A stretch of DNA of 39,033 nucleotides from Paramacrobiotus metropolitanus (GCF_019649055.1 NW_026570573.1:1-39033), one strand, 5' to 3'. Positions 19,697-31,431 are shown, counted from the stretch's first letter. Translations and numbers: made by a program. Notes: generated by a model not told the origin, from the sequence alone.

Positions 19697-20089
19697 GCAA
19701 GCCGGTTTTGAGAAGGATCCAAAGAAAAGTGATTTAGGTCTGACAAAGCGTAAGCTCACGAGATACATATCCAGTTATTGTTTCCGGCAAGACAGCCGCC
19801 GCTATGCTGTTAATGCGGATACTGGTAATATTGATACATGTATAAAGCGATTTTTGTCAGTCCAGGCAACAATTACATCGAAGGATTAAGACCTGCTGAA
19901 CAGTTTTAACTTTTAAGCCGCTGTGTCTATAACATGATGATACAATTGTAGCACTCAAATGCCTCTTATAGCACATCAAATCAGAATGCCGCTTCCGTTC
20001 CATCTGTGTCACTAAATAGCATTTACTGAGATCACTTGGCATATTGAAAATTACGAACTTGATCTAATAACACTACTGAAGTTTTAATC

Positions 20090-22111
20090 ATGGATATTCA
20101 CTGGCTAATGCTTGCCACACTGATTTTCCGCGAAATTTGTGCAGCGGAAGGTAAGGTAGTGCAAATGTTGCAGCAGTGTTACTTCGATACCGCTTTGGTA
20201 CGCCGTCCTCCTCCCCGGTTGTATAATTTCTGTATGCATTTCGATTTCTTGTAGATGATTTCAACTGGGATGCGGTTCCTCCACCGGTACCGTTTCCGGT
20301 ATTCTCCGCCGAACCAATGGCACACGAACAGTGCCGTCTGCAGTATACGACCAACTGTTATTCGCGGGAGTTTCCGCTGAGCTGGTGCATCCAAAGTCCG
20401 GTACTGAACATCAACTGTAACAGCAGCGCCACCTCACACGAAATCCAGCAAATGGCAGCGGCCTTCGAACAGCCGCCACTGCGACCGGTATTGGTCGACC
20501 TAGATGATGGCGAACAAGTAACTAGTGATAACATGGCTGCCGTTCGAAACCAAGTCATCCTCTTAAGCTTGTCCTACTGCGTGTCTCCTCGCACTACCGG
20601 CAAGCTGTCGTCGTTGCGTTTCCCTAATCTTTTAGATTTATCGTTAAACAGCTGTTATAGCCTAAAAATCAAGCGATCGGATTTTTGGCAGTCGATGAAA
20701 ATACGTATCATTGAAATTTTTAATGGAACCATTCAGTCTCTGGAGAAAAACACTTTTGCGGATCTTCCCGCTCTTCGAGTACTGTCACTCGAAGCTGGAC
20801 TGGATTCGATGCTAACATTTAGTCCTGAGGTGCGAGCCTATTTGAAAGAACTACACTGCGGCGTTGCGTTCGAATGGTTTCGCCGATGGTGGGACAACAA
20901 ACACCTATTGAAAAAGGCTGCTTACAACGAAGTGTACCAAATTTATCCGTCTGCTTGGGGGAACCACGCTGTTAATAAAAGGGAAGTGTATTTGCCTATT
21001 GACTGCGTAGCCAAACCCTTCCCGATTGGAGCCGCTTCCATAAATTTCAACCAGGAGCGCTTCTCAGTGAGCGATGACCTCTGTAAGTTATACTAGGACA
21101 CTTTTTAACAGCCGTTGTATGCCACTCTTCTTTTAAATCAAGACGGCGTCGCAACTTTTTAGATAAAGAAAATTGGCGGCCCGGCGACCCCGTCGATGCG
21201 GATGACCGATACCCGGAATTTTCTATTGGCGGCCCGGCGACCCCGTCGATGCGGATGACCGATACCCGGAATTTTCTATTCAACCGTTTTCCGCAACAGA
21301 ATGTGCCGTACAGCAGATAAGCTACTGCTATCCAGTGGAATGTGGAGATCGAGCATACATGGGATATCTCGCCTACCGACTTTCTTATACTACGGATGTC
21401 GACTGTTATGGCAACCTATCAAGTCCAGATCGCATTCCGCGCGCGGTGACCGCCATTATGCGGTTACCGATTCGGCCTGTTATCCTGGAAGCACACCACC
21501 AGGTTCCAGTACTCCACGCAGATGTGGCTCCATTACGCAAACGTATCATCCTGTTCTGGTTGGACGACGATTCGAAACGAGCCACCGCAAAGCTGCGCGA
21601 ACTTTATTTGACGAATGTCATCGAGTTTCTGGTGACCGGCTGTTCCGACCTGGATATCAGGAAAACGGATTTCGAAAGATCGACGAAGCTAAGGCAGATT
21701 CTGTTTCGGAATACTACGATTCAGACGTTGGAAGAAGGCACATTTACGGATCTGCCGTCGCTTTCTTTCCTCTCGTTAGAATTTGCTCTGGCCACCAACA
21801 GACCGCTCGTAGAACATCAGATGCCGTCCATAATGTTTACGCAACAAATGCGCGATTATCTCTTTCGCTTGCACTGCAGTTGCGAGTTTGCATGGTTTCG
21901 GCGATGGTGGAGTTATAACAGTACCGTGAGATTTGGGCCAGCATTGGCGGACGACGGAACGGTGTCGGTAACGATGGTTCCTTACTCCGAATATGCAGCT
22001 TATTCGGCTGGTCAGACCCCTATCGACTGTGCGCAGCCAGTTCCACTGGGATCGGAATACGTTAATGTTAACCAAACAGAATTTTCTGTTAATGAGCCAG
22101 TGTGTTATTAG
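20090..22111 (+). pseudogene. Secreted LRR-like protein gene 2, broken in exon 3 by a 53-bp tandem duplication
   Basis: Exons at 20090-20150 (signal peptide WLMLATLIFREICA), 20255-21082 and 21163-22111; introns of 104 bp and 80 bp are GT-AG and sit exactly where gene 1 has them. Domain 1 is intact and close to gene 1 (same TIQSLE.NTFADLP and EWFRRWWDN blocks). Exon 3 begins in phase, but an exact 53-bp repeat at 21175-21280 moves the frame. The in-phase reading stops within about 40 bases after the second copy, whereas the domain 2 frame (21335-22111) is otherwise perfect. Without the extra unit the protein would be 594 residues. If transcribed it would give mainly domain 1 with a short false tail. 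The upstream TATA box is also lost. An assembly artefact is possible. Confidence 0.8.
21175..21280 (+). repeat. Exact 53-bp tandem duplication inside LRR gene 2 exon 3
   Basis: The units 21175-21227 and 21228-21280 are identical, both starting GGCGGCCCGGCG and ending TTTTCTATT, with ATT also preceding the first. Gene 1 has a single unit at the corresponding place. 53 is not a multiple of 3, and neither copy contains an AG that could serve as an alternative acceptor to skip it. Confidence 0.95.
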
Positions 22112-22210
22112 CATCGCTTGGCCAGTACATAATCAGCTTGCTCATGCAACACTCTTTAGTAACTGTAATGTTCTTTGAGGTTATCATAATTATTGTGAAG
22201 TCTGGGTAAC

Positions 22211-23722
22211 ACTTTGTATGCTCATAAAGCAAGAGAACCAACTGCTGTCGGATTAGCCTTTGTCTTACTTTTTTCATTACGCGTTGGACTTTCTTGCCCG
22301 AGGTACATTTTTTCAGCTGCGAGAGCTCGCCGTATTTGTCACTGAAAACGTTTCCTCTTGCTGATCACAAGCAAAGTTTTCGCGGGATTCGCCACTATGA
22401 TACGACTAGCGGCAGGGTTCTGTTATCGGTGCGGCTATTATAAAGTCGCTAGTCGCGACTGGAAGGCTGTAGGCTCTTTTTGCCAACTGCAGTTGGTGGA
22501 CAGGTTGTATCAGAAATATTTGCTTATGGCAATACTAACAATAAGTAAAATGTTTCCCAGTCTCAGAATTAATGGGTGGCGTGCATTTAAATTTTGTTTC
22601 CAGTAAGTTCACACTTTTTTGTACTGGGCAACAAAAAAATCGTATACCGGCATTGCCCAGCATTTTGGCGAAAGGTAATAACAATGATCTAGATGATACT
22701 GGATGGACATTACAGAAAGCGCGCGTCAAAGTTGATGCTTAATTACATAACCTGTATAGGCTTCACACTGCAACTGCAGGCTGTTAAGAGTCAAAACGTT
22801 ATTGGAGGTTGGTGAGAGAGTATGCGTAAATAAGCGATGGCTTTTGGTGAAAACTAAGGGCATGCTAATTTAACGGCAACCACAATGCCAATGACATGTA
22901 ATTCTTTACTTAAGATTTTATTTTTCAATATGTACAGCAACGAGCACCACTCAGTCTAATACAATCAAATGAAGAATTTGTCCCAGTTAACACGAGAAGG
23001 GACTGTGCATAATATGCTCATAGCATTACCCCGCATAATCTCCAAACTTAAACGTTGAAACAAAAAACAAGTGGAACGACTCTCGCCTGTTCGCATAAAC
23101 AGTTTCTTAAATTCTTTTGTACTGTCAGTTAGTTCATACACTAGCTCATACCAAAAAAGGTAATATTATTATATCGTATCGAAGTTCAGAAAGCGCATGC
23201 TTCTGCTTCCTCTGTGGTTTTATAACCTGTCAGATGTCGAACTTCGCCAATGCAAAAGCTAACCGCTCCATTTCGGTATATTCACCGTGGTTCGGATTAG
23301 GGGTTGTGGGAAGAAAAACCCTAGATCGACGGTTTGTTTGACCAATATCTGCTGTGGTCATAGCGGGGATTTTAGACCGATGGTCCAGTGTGCGATTTGC
23401 GGTTGGTGCAGTTATTAATTGGTGATGCCCGCGATGGGTCCGTTTTTCGGTTGTACTATGCCGGTCCGGTGGAATTTGTCTGGTTCCTGCCCAGTTTTGC
23501 CATCTGTCTGCACGGCCGGCACCTTGGAATGAGCGGGTTATAATAATGGAAATAGTTCATGTTCACTGATTTCATAATTTTTTTCGCAAACTTCTGTAGG
23601 TTTAACGCTGAACTGAATGGGTCACATGTTTTTGACCCACTAATACTGTTTAGAAAGTTCAGAGTTTAATAGGAAAAAGATAGGTAATACATTATTTCCA
23701 CGACGATGCCGACGACGGGACA
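22211..23722. other. Intergenic with a possible downstream exon region
   Basis: 22211-22960 is diverged flank. On the minus strand a frame without ATG is open from about 23555 to 23238 (Arg/Gln/His/Thr-rich). A second frame at about 23517-23410 (GIVQPKNGPIAGITN) could follow a CCAAG acceptor. Either could be a 3' exon of the MIF4G gene just upstream, because GTATGT at about 23744 is a usable donor there, but neither is certain. Confidence 0.25.
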
Positions 23723-25136
23723 CTATTCTGATAATACACATACTGGGCTGCCCAGATTAGCATCCAGAAAGATTTGCGCCCTCGTCGATCCGCTGGATAC
23801 CCGAATCCCCACGTTTTTACCGCCCCGGGTGAGCAGCGGCTGACCCATTGATAACGAAAGCTGTCCGGGCTCGGTCACCGTCTGCTTCGGCTTCTGTCCA
23901 GCAGCATGTGTTTCTCGAACGGCGGTCGCCGTAACCGCGGTTGTTCGGGAAATGTAACCGTTATTCCTCGCAGAGAAGGTATTTTCGATCATGCAACTGA
24001 CACGAGACGATATAACTTCAGCGTCGAGTAACTTTCTCAGTTTCTGATAGAAGACCTCCAAATTCTTCTATAACGGGTAAATAAAAATCTCCAAAACGCA
24101 TGGGTATTCGGAAACAACACAGCGAACACACCTGTTCCTTAATGTAAGGACCGCATGTCTGCAATATTATGCACACGCACTCTACTCTCCTCTCGTTAAC
24201 ATCCTCCAAATTTTCATTCGTGTGGCTTAACTTTTGTAGTAACGGAATAATAACACGATGCGTCAATAAGCCGTAGACATGCAACTGTGACAGAAACCTG
24301 CGGAAAGAAAATGGAAAGAAGCAGAAAAATTAGAGAAGTAATTCATATTACCGAACACTGGCAAGATGGCGCTTTTGAGCTGTTTCCAAACGCCTTCGCA
24401 GCGTGCCATTCTCCCTGTCAAGTTTCACCTGAGCTTCCGAATTACAACAATTTTCATCGGCTTTTTCGGAATATGTTCGCGTCATATGCAGCAAAACGCT
24501 ACGGAATCGCAATAACTCATCGGATTCGTCGGAAATCGGCGTTTGCCAATCAGCCAATCGAAGACAGATTTCTGCACACGGTTTGGCAAGATGCGGGTCC
24601 TCTATAGCCTACGGAAAAAATGTCGTAGACGAACTTACAGCGGTATGCTTAAGCTGGTTAACCTTGTCCACAAGCATTGCCACAGTGGCAGTCAACCGTT
24701 CCGCATCGTCAAAACACTGCAAAAGGGTCATGGCCGTGGCTATAGAGGAAGAATTATCGGCACTGAGCGTATGCAGATGTGTCCGAAAATTCAAGAGTAA
24801 TTCCTGAAAACAACCAATGCTGAAAAGTTAACGGGAACGGAAATTAAGGTTGAGACGACAGAAATAAACGGTTACTGTTTCATACCACTTCTCTTGGTGT
24901 GGGATATGGGTCTACCATAGCTTTTGTGATCCCAACAACATTGTCCATTTCAGCATCGGATAACGAATGAGGAAGTCTAATCACGTAAGGGCTTTGCTTA
25001 ACGCATTGTTTCGTTAAACGTCGTTCTCAGCTCAGAGAAGAGCTCCTCTCATCGCTCGAGACTTACCATTAGATTGTTTGTGCAGGTTCAGTGAGGAACA
25101 ATCGATAATTCCTGCCGTGAGATGGCTGTGCGCTGA
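23723..25136 (-). CDS. eIF4G-like MIF4G-domain protein, spliced, 5' end uncertain
   Basis: Exons on the minus strand, 5' to 3': 25136-25067 (tentative), 25025-24886, 24803-24663, 24608-24352, 24297-24132 and 24067-23723. Introns of 41, 82, 54, 54 and 64 bp are all GT-AG and keep phase. The joined product has the order of an eIF4G middle domain: a leading helix (LLLNFRTHLHTLS), then MLVDK joined to AIEDPHLAKPCAEICLRL, LLRFRSVLLHM, a charged stretch (TLRRRLETAQKRHLASV), VRFLSQLHVYGLLTHRVI, VECVCIILQTCG, and FYQKLRKLL with SSRVSCMIENTFSARNN. In eIF4G this HEAT-repeat domain binds eIF4A and RNA in cap-dependent initiation. The C-terminal MA3 and W2 domains are not seen; the last exon runs into a low-complexity tail and stops. 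It may be a short paralogue or may have further 3' exons. It is quite diverged from canonical eIF4G. Confidence 0.7.
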
Positions 25137-26036
25137 CTACGACATTTACGGTGTGCCGTTGGGACCAGAAATTACAAGATGGAATCGATCAGGCTGGGCT
25201 TTTTTCGGAGAGTCCTGTGTCAAATCGATACAGTTTGCAATTTAATGCTCGTAGAGATTACAATTTCGCTGGTGCAGTTGAAGTGCAGCCGGTTTGTCGG
25301 TTTGGCGAAAACGCCGGAGTCTATCGCAATTAGTCTCGCCTTATAGGAAGTAGTTTTTCCAGCTAAGATCGGATATCTGCGTCTATTAATGATTTCCATG
25401 CAGATAATATGATCGTTCTTAATTCTTATAGTGTTACGAGTTTTCATACCAACATGTCCCTGGTTAATTTTTCCAGCTGAGATCGCTTATGAATTCATCT
25501 GCGTCTGTTAATGATTTCCATGCAAATATAATCGTTCTTTCAGTAATATGGAGACTCAGACCAACATTCCCGGGTTAAACCCCACAGACATATTGCAATA
25601 CAGCTGTCTTCCGCAAATGATGTGATTATATTGTAGAAACCCACTGCAGTCACTGCCGAGTTGCTTGAAGAATTGCGATTTAAGCATAGCTTCTCAACTT
25701 TTATGCATCACGTTAACGGTAATATCCGGAACCGGAAGTCGCAGCTGGGTAGTGTCCTGTTTCGTTTAATTATTTCACGGCACTCGCTCTGTCGCAGATT
25801 ATGCTCGTATTATTTCGAAGAATTAGCAGAGCAAATTATCACAATAATCACCTAAAAACTGGAAATTAACGGCTCGCGGTAGGGAAAAACAAAAAGCAGC
25901 CGAAGGGAAAATCTTCATACAAAGCAACAGGAGGACGTGAAATCGCTCCTTATACAGTAATATACAACACGCGCATCGTACAAGAGTAGAGCCAGTGATA
26001 CGAAGCTCGTAATTTCTCTTGAGAATCCAGTTCACT
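25137..26036. other. Intergenic with a 114-bp tandem duplication
   Basis: No supported gene. Contains the imperfect tandem repeat described separately; other frames lack protein character. Confidence 0.45.
25354..25580 (+). repeat. Imperfect tandem duplication, unit about 114 bp
   Basis: Copies start TTTTTCCAGCT at 25354 and 25468 and share ATCTGCGTCT, TTAATGATTTCCATGCA, ATCGTTCTT, ACCAACAT and a final GGTTAA. They differ by substitutions and small indels, so the event is not recent. Confidence 0.7.
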
Positions 26037-26987
26037 ATGGCTTTCGCCGTTGCAGCTTCTAGTAACGCTACATCGCGATTCGAGGCACCGCTTACGTCAA
26101 AAAACAACACATACGATATTCAGTGGTGGACTGCGCACAGTAACGACCTGCTTATCTGGGCCGCAGTTTCTTTTGTGATATATTTTACCTGCGCTATAAT
26201 ATTTCCATTTTTAGCAGTCGTATTGATTCGCCTGAAAGTATACACCCGAGCGTCCGGGATACTCATTCTCCATCTGGTCTTTCTCGAAGCGCTCTTGGCG
26301 CTAATATTGATGCCGTTACAAATGGTCGGCAACTATGCAAACCGGTACCATCTTATCCAATCCACGGATTGCGTATACGTAAAGTTCGTTTTTCAAGTGG
26401 TCATGCAGACCAACAACTGGTCGCAGCTGTTCTTGGGTATCAACCGGTTGATCGCTGCTACATCACGCGAGCTCTACACTCGCTGCACCACCAGAACGGC
26501 ACTCAGCCTGACCATCGGAATCAGTTGGTTAATCGGCATCGCCAACACTGTGCCCACGGTCATTAATATCGAAGGCAGTTATGTCCTCGTTCCACCGTGG
26601 AACAGCTGTAATTTCCAGCCCAAACCGGGAACACTGTGGATGCATTATTTGATCGTTGGCATATACATTCCGCTGCCTCTTACAATGCTGACATACATTG
26701 GTCTGCTGTGGCGATTCCGTAAAACTCGGGTGTCAGGAACAGTGGATGCGCTGGCCGTTAACACCAATGTGAATCCGGCTTTGATACTCAGCAGGAAGCG
26801 GCGGATTGGTACTGCGCGGATGTTGTTCGGCGCGGCCGTTTGGAACTGTGGATGTTATTGCACGCCGACGCTCATGACGGCCCTGATGGCACCCTCTTAC
26901 CAAAAGGAGTACGCTCGATTGTGGGGGCAGAATGTGTATCTTGCGACATACTCGATGACACCAGTAAACGGCTACTTTTATGCATAA
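26037..26987 (+). CDS. Divergent rhodopsin-like GPCR, intronless, 316 residues
   Basis: ATG 26037 chosen; the frame is open 18 bases further upstream without another ATG. The N-terminus has glycosylation sites (NAT, NNT). Seven hydrophobic segments lie at about residues 38-66, 72-97, 110-140, 153-176, 202-225, 260-285 and 293-315. The conserved Cys pair is present (STDCVYVKF before TM3, NSCNF in loop 2). The DRY position reads NRL (GINRLIAA). TM6 has WNCGCYCTP, an FxxCWxP-like kink. TM7 has TPVNGYFY in place of NPxxY, and the protein stops one residue later, so there is no C-terminal tail. Intronless, fast-evolving orphan receptors of this kind form large chemosensory-like families in nematodes and tardigrades. 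The ligand is unknown. The missing DRY Asp/Arg leaves G-protein coupling in doubt. Confidence 0.8.
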   Translation: MAFAVAASSNATSRFEAPLTSKNNTYDIQWWTAHSNDLLIWAAVSFVIYFTCAIIFPFLAVVLIRLKVYTRASGILILHLVFLEALLALILMPLQMVGNYANRYHLIQSTDCVYVKFVFQVVMQTNNWSQLFLGINRLIAATSRELYTRCTTRTALSLTIGISWLIGIANTVPTVINIEGSYVLVPPWNSCNFQPKPGTLWMHYLIVGIYIPLPLTMLTYIGLLWRFRKTRVSGTVDALAVNTNVNPALILSRKRRIGTARMLFGAAVWNCGCYCTPTLMTALMAPSYQKEYARLWGQNVYLATYSMTPVNGYFYA

Positions 26988-27277
26988 AGGGCATTTAATG
27001 TACTGTAAACTGAGTAAAAATTAGGCTGTTATTTTCCAGGTGATATTTTTCACCCTCAACCGGGATTATAGAGCTAAAGTGGCGGAGATCATGAGGTGTA
27101 CTAATAGAAGTACCCGTATCAGGAATCCCATCACAGGCTGAATCAGCGACCAGTGGTCGACCAGTCAAGTACGGCAAATCTCTACGACGAGCTTGATATC
27201 TACATACAGTACGCATGTTTATTGCATAATAACAAAATCACAGTGGAGCTGCTAAGAAATACAACATCGGGCTCCAG
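26988..27277. other. 3' flank of the retrotransposon (minus) and GPCR (plus)
   Basis: On the minus strand AATAAA lies at about 27219, some 60 bases beyond the retrotransposon stop codon, and could be its polyadenylation signal. No gene seen. Confidence 0.4.
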
Positions 27278-28800
27278 TTATTCCCGATTAGCCAATCTAA
27301 AAGCTAAAAAAACGTCTTCGTTGTCTCGCATCTCATTAAATGTTCCGAGGACAGACACAGCACTTTCGCGTTGTATTTCAATGCTGATTCTCTGACGCAA
27401 AAACGCTCCCGACCGAGGGTTACCACTACATTCGCAAATCTTTCTTGACAGATCTTTGAAAAATTTCTTTGTTAGTGGTCCAAATGTCCCCGTAGTTTCA
27501 AAAGCCAGAGGTGGTACTACGTATCGATCCGCGAGTCCATCGTACTTCCGTAACTTCTGATTCTCTCTCACTTCCGCTGCGCTTCCTGGGACACGCGATG
27601 TATGGCCTATGTAGGTCTGGGCGAAGGTATCGGCAACAGTGACATCCCATACCAACGGCTTCCCATTGCGCCAAGGAAAGGCAGTAACTCCGTCCGGCCG
27701 CTTCCCAACTCCTCTATCCAGTCCCGGTGGCTCAAGCGTCGACGGCACTCTGGCTGAATTCAAGGCTCTTTTTGTTGCAGCGTTCAACACGGCATGAGTG
27801 CCATGTTTTCCTTTTGCCAGCTTACACACCAGGCCGTGGTGGCCGAGACTATCCAATGTGGATCCGCAGCGACATACGTGCGGTTGGCATACCGGTGCTC
27901 CCAATCGTCGAGCCACAGCTATGCGTAAATGGGCGTCCTCCAACATGTTACCAAAAATCGAGACAGGTAATGCAGCTAACCATGCACGGGATTCCGATGA
28001 GGATGCAGCCAACAGACGAGCGCGGGTGATTACGTCGGCGTTCTCCACCATGCGAGTCGCAGTTCTTGTGTGCTGTACTGCTGTCCAAGCTGACTGAAAG
28101 CGGCGGTTTTCGGTTCTGGGGGCTTCGGTCGTGTAGCGACTCGTCCATACTTCTGTAAGGCGCGTACATTTTTCTTGGATAGAGTCACTGCGGACAATAC
28201 TGTACACCACGTCGGCAACTCCATGCAACGATGAGGCATAAGCAGCGAGCGCCACATCTGGTGCTTTCACCAATCCCAGCCCGCCGAACTTCGTAGGTAG
28301 CGCAGCTTGCTCCCATACCGTATCGGTCATTGCGACATTTGCCAGCTCTTCCGCCTTGGTCCGTATCGTTTCATCAAACTTCTGTAGCGCTTCCGGGTAT
28401 TGCCAACATTCTGCAGTCCTAAGAAGGTATAACAACTTGGGCAGCGACAAGCAGTTTTTTAACAAAAATAAGGCTTGATGTGTAGGCAATGTACCGAGCT
28501 GGTCGGCCAGCACTTGTGCTGACCGACCTTCTTCCTCAACGCGCCCACAACCGCTTCCGGTAATAGAGGAGATCCCAGCAGCTCTAGCTTGTCCGGCGTG
28601 ACGACGCGTATATCCGGTGCCACGTCCATAAACATCCGGACCACTTCCGCGCGCTCGTTGGCACTTCCCCCGTCTATGTACAGTTCGCATTTCTTCGTGT
28701 TTAGTTCCAGACCAATTTCAGCGGCCGCTCCGCGGAGTTCCAACAATGCTGTACTGACGCCGCTTCGAACTTGGCAACTTACTAAGCGACTTGTTTGTGC
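27278..28800 (-). pseudogene. Non-LTR retrotransposon, 5'-truncated: RT thumb plus restriction-like endonuclease
   Basis: Minus strand. From about 28800: RT thumb-like AAAEIGLELNTKKCELYIDG, then after a frame break near 28530 LADQLGTLPTHQALFLLKNC and LPKLLYLLRTAECWQ, a helical linker, a zinc motif (CRCGSTLDSLGHHGLVC), and the endonuclease core. The core has KHGTHAVLNAATKRAL, EPPGLDRGVGKRPDG, LVWDVTVADT and LRKYDGL, which is the R/KH...RPD...D.TV...K..KY pattern of the PD-(D/E)XK endonuclease in R2-like site-specific elements. It ends at 27278. The catalytic RT palm (FADD) and N-terminal DNA-binding fingers are absent, so the copy cannot move; 5' truncation is usual for target-primed reverse transcription. 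The endonuclease frame is intact over about 440 codons, so the insertion is fairly young. Confidence 0.8.
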
Positions 28801-31431
28801 ATTTGTAGTTAGGATATAAGACACATGTAACCATATTTTATTTTGATTGTGCAACCCCGTCGCTAGATGAAAATCTTATGATGGCTTTCAAATTTCACAC
28901 AAAGCTACAAATTATTAGTCCTTGATTAAATAAGATACTCACCAAATCAGAAAAGGCACTGGACGTGAAATTGTTACAATTGTTTTCTTTGCAAAACCAC
29001 TTCTACTGATATGATTTGCATTTTAACGAATCTGCTGCATAATAAACCGTTATGTGCACCCTCTTCCGCGGTCGCACCCACATTTATTATGGACGCCCAT
29101 TTTTGCATCCCGTTTATTACAGCCACTCATTTTAATAAGAGGATTCTATGCTCATGTGGCGCAAAATTATATACTACTCTGTACGTCATGTTCTTGTTAT
29201 AACTTAAAATGGTTTTTAAGTTACAGCTAATATTACTTAAACTAAAATCCAACGGTAAGAACCGCGAGTAATGGGTTCGATGAAATCCAGAGATGTTGGC
29301 TTCCAGCCCGCTAGTTGGCTGAAGCAAAGCGGACCAAATAACGTCCTTGTGAGCTAGCGCCGCCGTTATGCCATAAAACATCTAGGAAACGCAAGGCCGC
29401 TAACGGCACCAGTTACCCTTCAAAACAAGTAGAACCATTCCGAATTTCGCTTCCGGTGACCACTGAATGTATGTCTGTGCATCAAAGTTAACACTGTCTA
29501 TACACTAGACTCACGTTCGACCGAAAACATAAGCAATAACGCAAGGAGGAAGACTATTCAAAAAGCAAGAAGGTCAATCTGGTTTTCATTATATTTTTAG
29601 ACAAGGAATTAATGTTGGTGGCTCGACTGGCCGAATTTCTACGTGAGATAACTTGCAAAAAAACAAACAGCCAACTTGGTATGAACTCAAAGAGACTACG
29701 AAAAATGAAGGCCGGTCTCCACTGATGTAAACGGTACAGGCTAAAATTTCATAAAACTATACAATACTGAACAGCTAAACAAATTACCCCGTTTCACAAA
29801 CAAAATTGCGTTCAAACCACGCAGTCTGAACTGTGAAGATTGCACAAAGCTACAATTTGATGAATCTTTGCGGTCCAACATCAGTCCGATCTGCATAACG
29901 CTATCCAGTTGCCAGATTATACGGCAATGCCGACCGAGAAATGGTCGTTTCTCAGGCGGAGATTGTTCAGCATGCACACCGTTAATTTTGTGAGGTTGCA
30001 GATATCTAAATTGCAGATATCGTCCAGACTCCACTTTCTGCCAACGAAATGAACGTGTTCCCGCGGATCAGCGCTCTGAACGTTCTTTAGTATCTGTGAA
30101 TTAAGCGACAAATTTATAGCACTACGGATACTCTTACGATTTGTCGACCGATGCGCAGTAAAGACCTTCTGTGTTAAGTAGTTATGGATATGTGGTTCTG
30201 CGCGTCGGTTACCCCTAGACCCTAGTTTAGGTAAATCAAAGAGTAGACAAACCCTTGAGGCACTTTCAGGTCTGGTCAGTACAATGCCATCTTTGTTCTA
30301 CTCCCATTTAAGAAACCTTGTCACCAGGGAACCGCATTGCTAGACATATTCAGATAATCTAGACAACCTTGCGTGCAATAATTACTTTAAAACTATATTT
30401 TTCGTCGCCGGATGTTGCAAAACATTTTGTTTGTTTGGCGGCAAATTATTCTGAAAACAAGTGACCCGCCACTTACACGTTAGCATTAAGTTCGTGTACA
30501 TCCACGGAAACGCTGGCTTTCGCGCACTTCCAAACACTTTTTGGATTGTGATTTGGCATTAAGTGGCTAAAAAGTTTGTGTGCATAGGCGGGAACTCCGT
30601 TTTCGCGACAAATCCGGTTGCTGAGTTATGACGATAACCAAATTTCACAATGAATAAATGCATTCAGGTGCATTAAAAGTCTCGTCATGGGCTGATTTTC
30701 TTGAGATTTTGCAAGTAAATGCACATAATCGGGAAGAGCCCGTGGATGTACAGGAATTTAGTGCTGTGTACCGGGTTACCTTCTGTAAGTGGTAACTTGA
30801 ATGATTAGCAAAAATACCTAAGCTGACCTATAGATGTTTCCCATTAGCACACTTTTAAAACCGGCAAAACCATTCGCTACATAAACGCCCGCCACAAATC
30901 GTTCTTATAGGCGTTTTTTAACGTTTTTGTGTTGCACACTGGACCTCTATCCGGACAGATTTGCCGGTTTATATTGGCTGTGAAATGGGAAGAATTAAAC
31001 TGATTTAAAAAATTCTTGCTTTAAAAAATTTAATTTGTATACGGCATTATTATTATTTTACCATTTGACTGTTGTTGTTTTTCGCGTTGTTTAGTTTTTA
31101 TGTCATCAGTTTGCCCTTGTCAGGTTTTTTTAAGGTCATTATATTCTTTACGTTTCCGATGTTTTTCATCGTGCCTTCCATTGTGTAAAATTGTGCATTG
31201 TCCACTACTGTTAAGGGTACCACACCGTCGCACGAAGGCTATAAATTTTTCATTATTATTATTAAATTTACGACGATCGTTATTGTATTAGCAGAGCACG
31301 GTTCATCCGTCTCGATGGTTTTGCGGGTTATGTGCGTCCACGATACTTTATAACATTAATCCATTTTACAAGCTTAATGCTACTCCGTAGAAATTCATTA
31401 CAGCAAAACTACCCTAGCCCTAGCAATAACC
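28801..31431. other. Intergenic, AT-rich, with one foldback repeat
   Basis: No supported gene. A minus-strand frame near 29917-30111 (DICNLDICNLTKLTVCMLNN) has a faint LRR look but no context. The foldback at about 30460-30800 is listed separately. Confidence 0.45.
30460..30800. repeat. Candidate foldback/MITE with inverted arms
   Basis: TGTACATCCACGG at 30495-30507 is perfectly inverted at 30740-30752. Similarity extends outward with gaps (TTAAGTTCG against CTAAATTCC; ACAC...AGCA against ACACAGCAC). The core is about 230 bases. No coding capacity. Target duplications were not identified. Confidence 0.35.

Larger units (their letters stand above)
19697..22210 (+). repeat. Segmental duplication, copy 2
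   Basis: Partner of 12222-14660: the same order of upstream anchor, first exon with signal peptide, two introns and 3' flank. Coding parts are much more alike than introns and promoter, consistent with past selection on both copies. This copy does not have the GC-rich element on its left and so defines the element's insertion junction. Confidence 0.75.

Noticed and set aside
24609-24638. A 30-bp intron in the MIF4G gene
   Set aside because: A donor 24 bases upstream (AAG|GTTAAC) gives a normal 54-bp intron and a better domain match.
29270-29290. GGTTCGA, a possible tRNA B box
   Set aside because: No A box or cloverleaf around it. No tRNA or rRNA gene was found anywhere in the window.
29917-30111. 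LRR-looking minus-strand frame
   Set aside because: Short, no splice partner, no second repeat.
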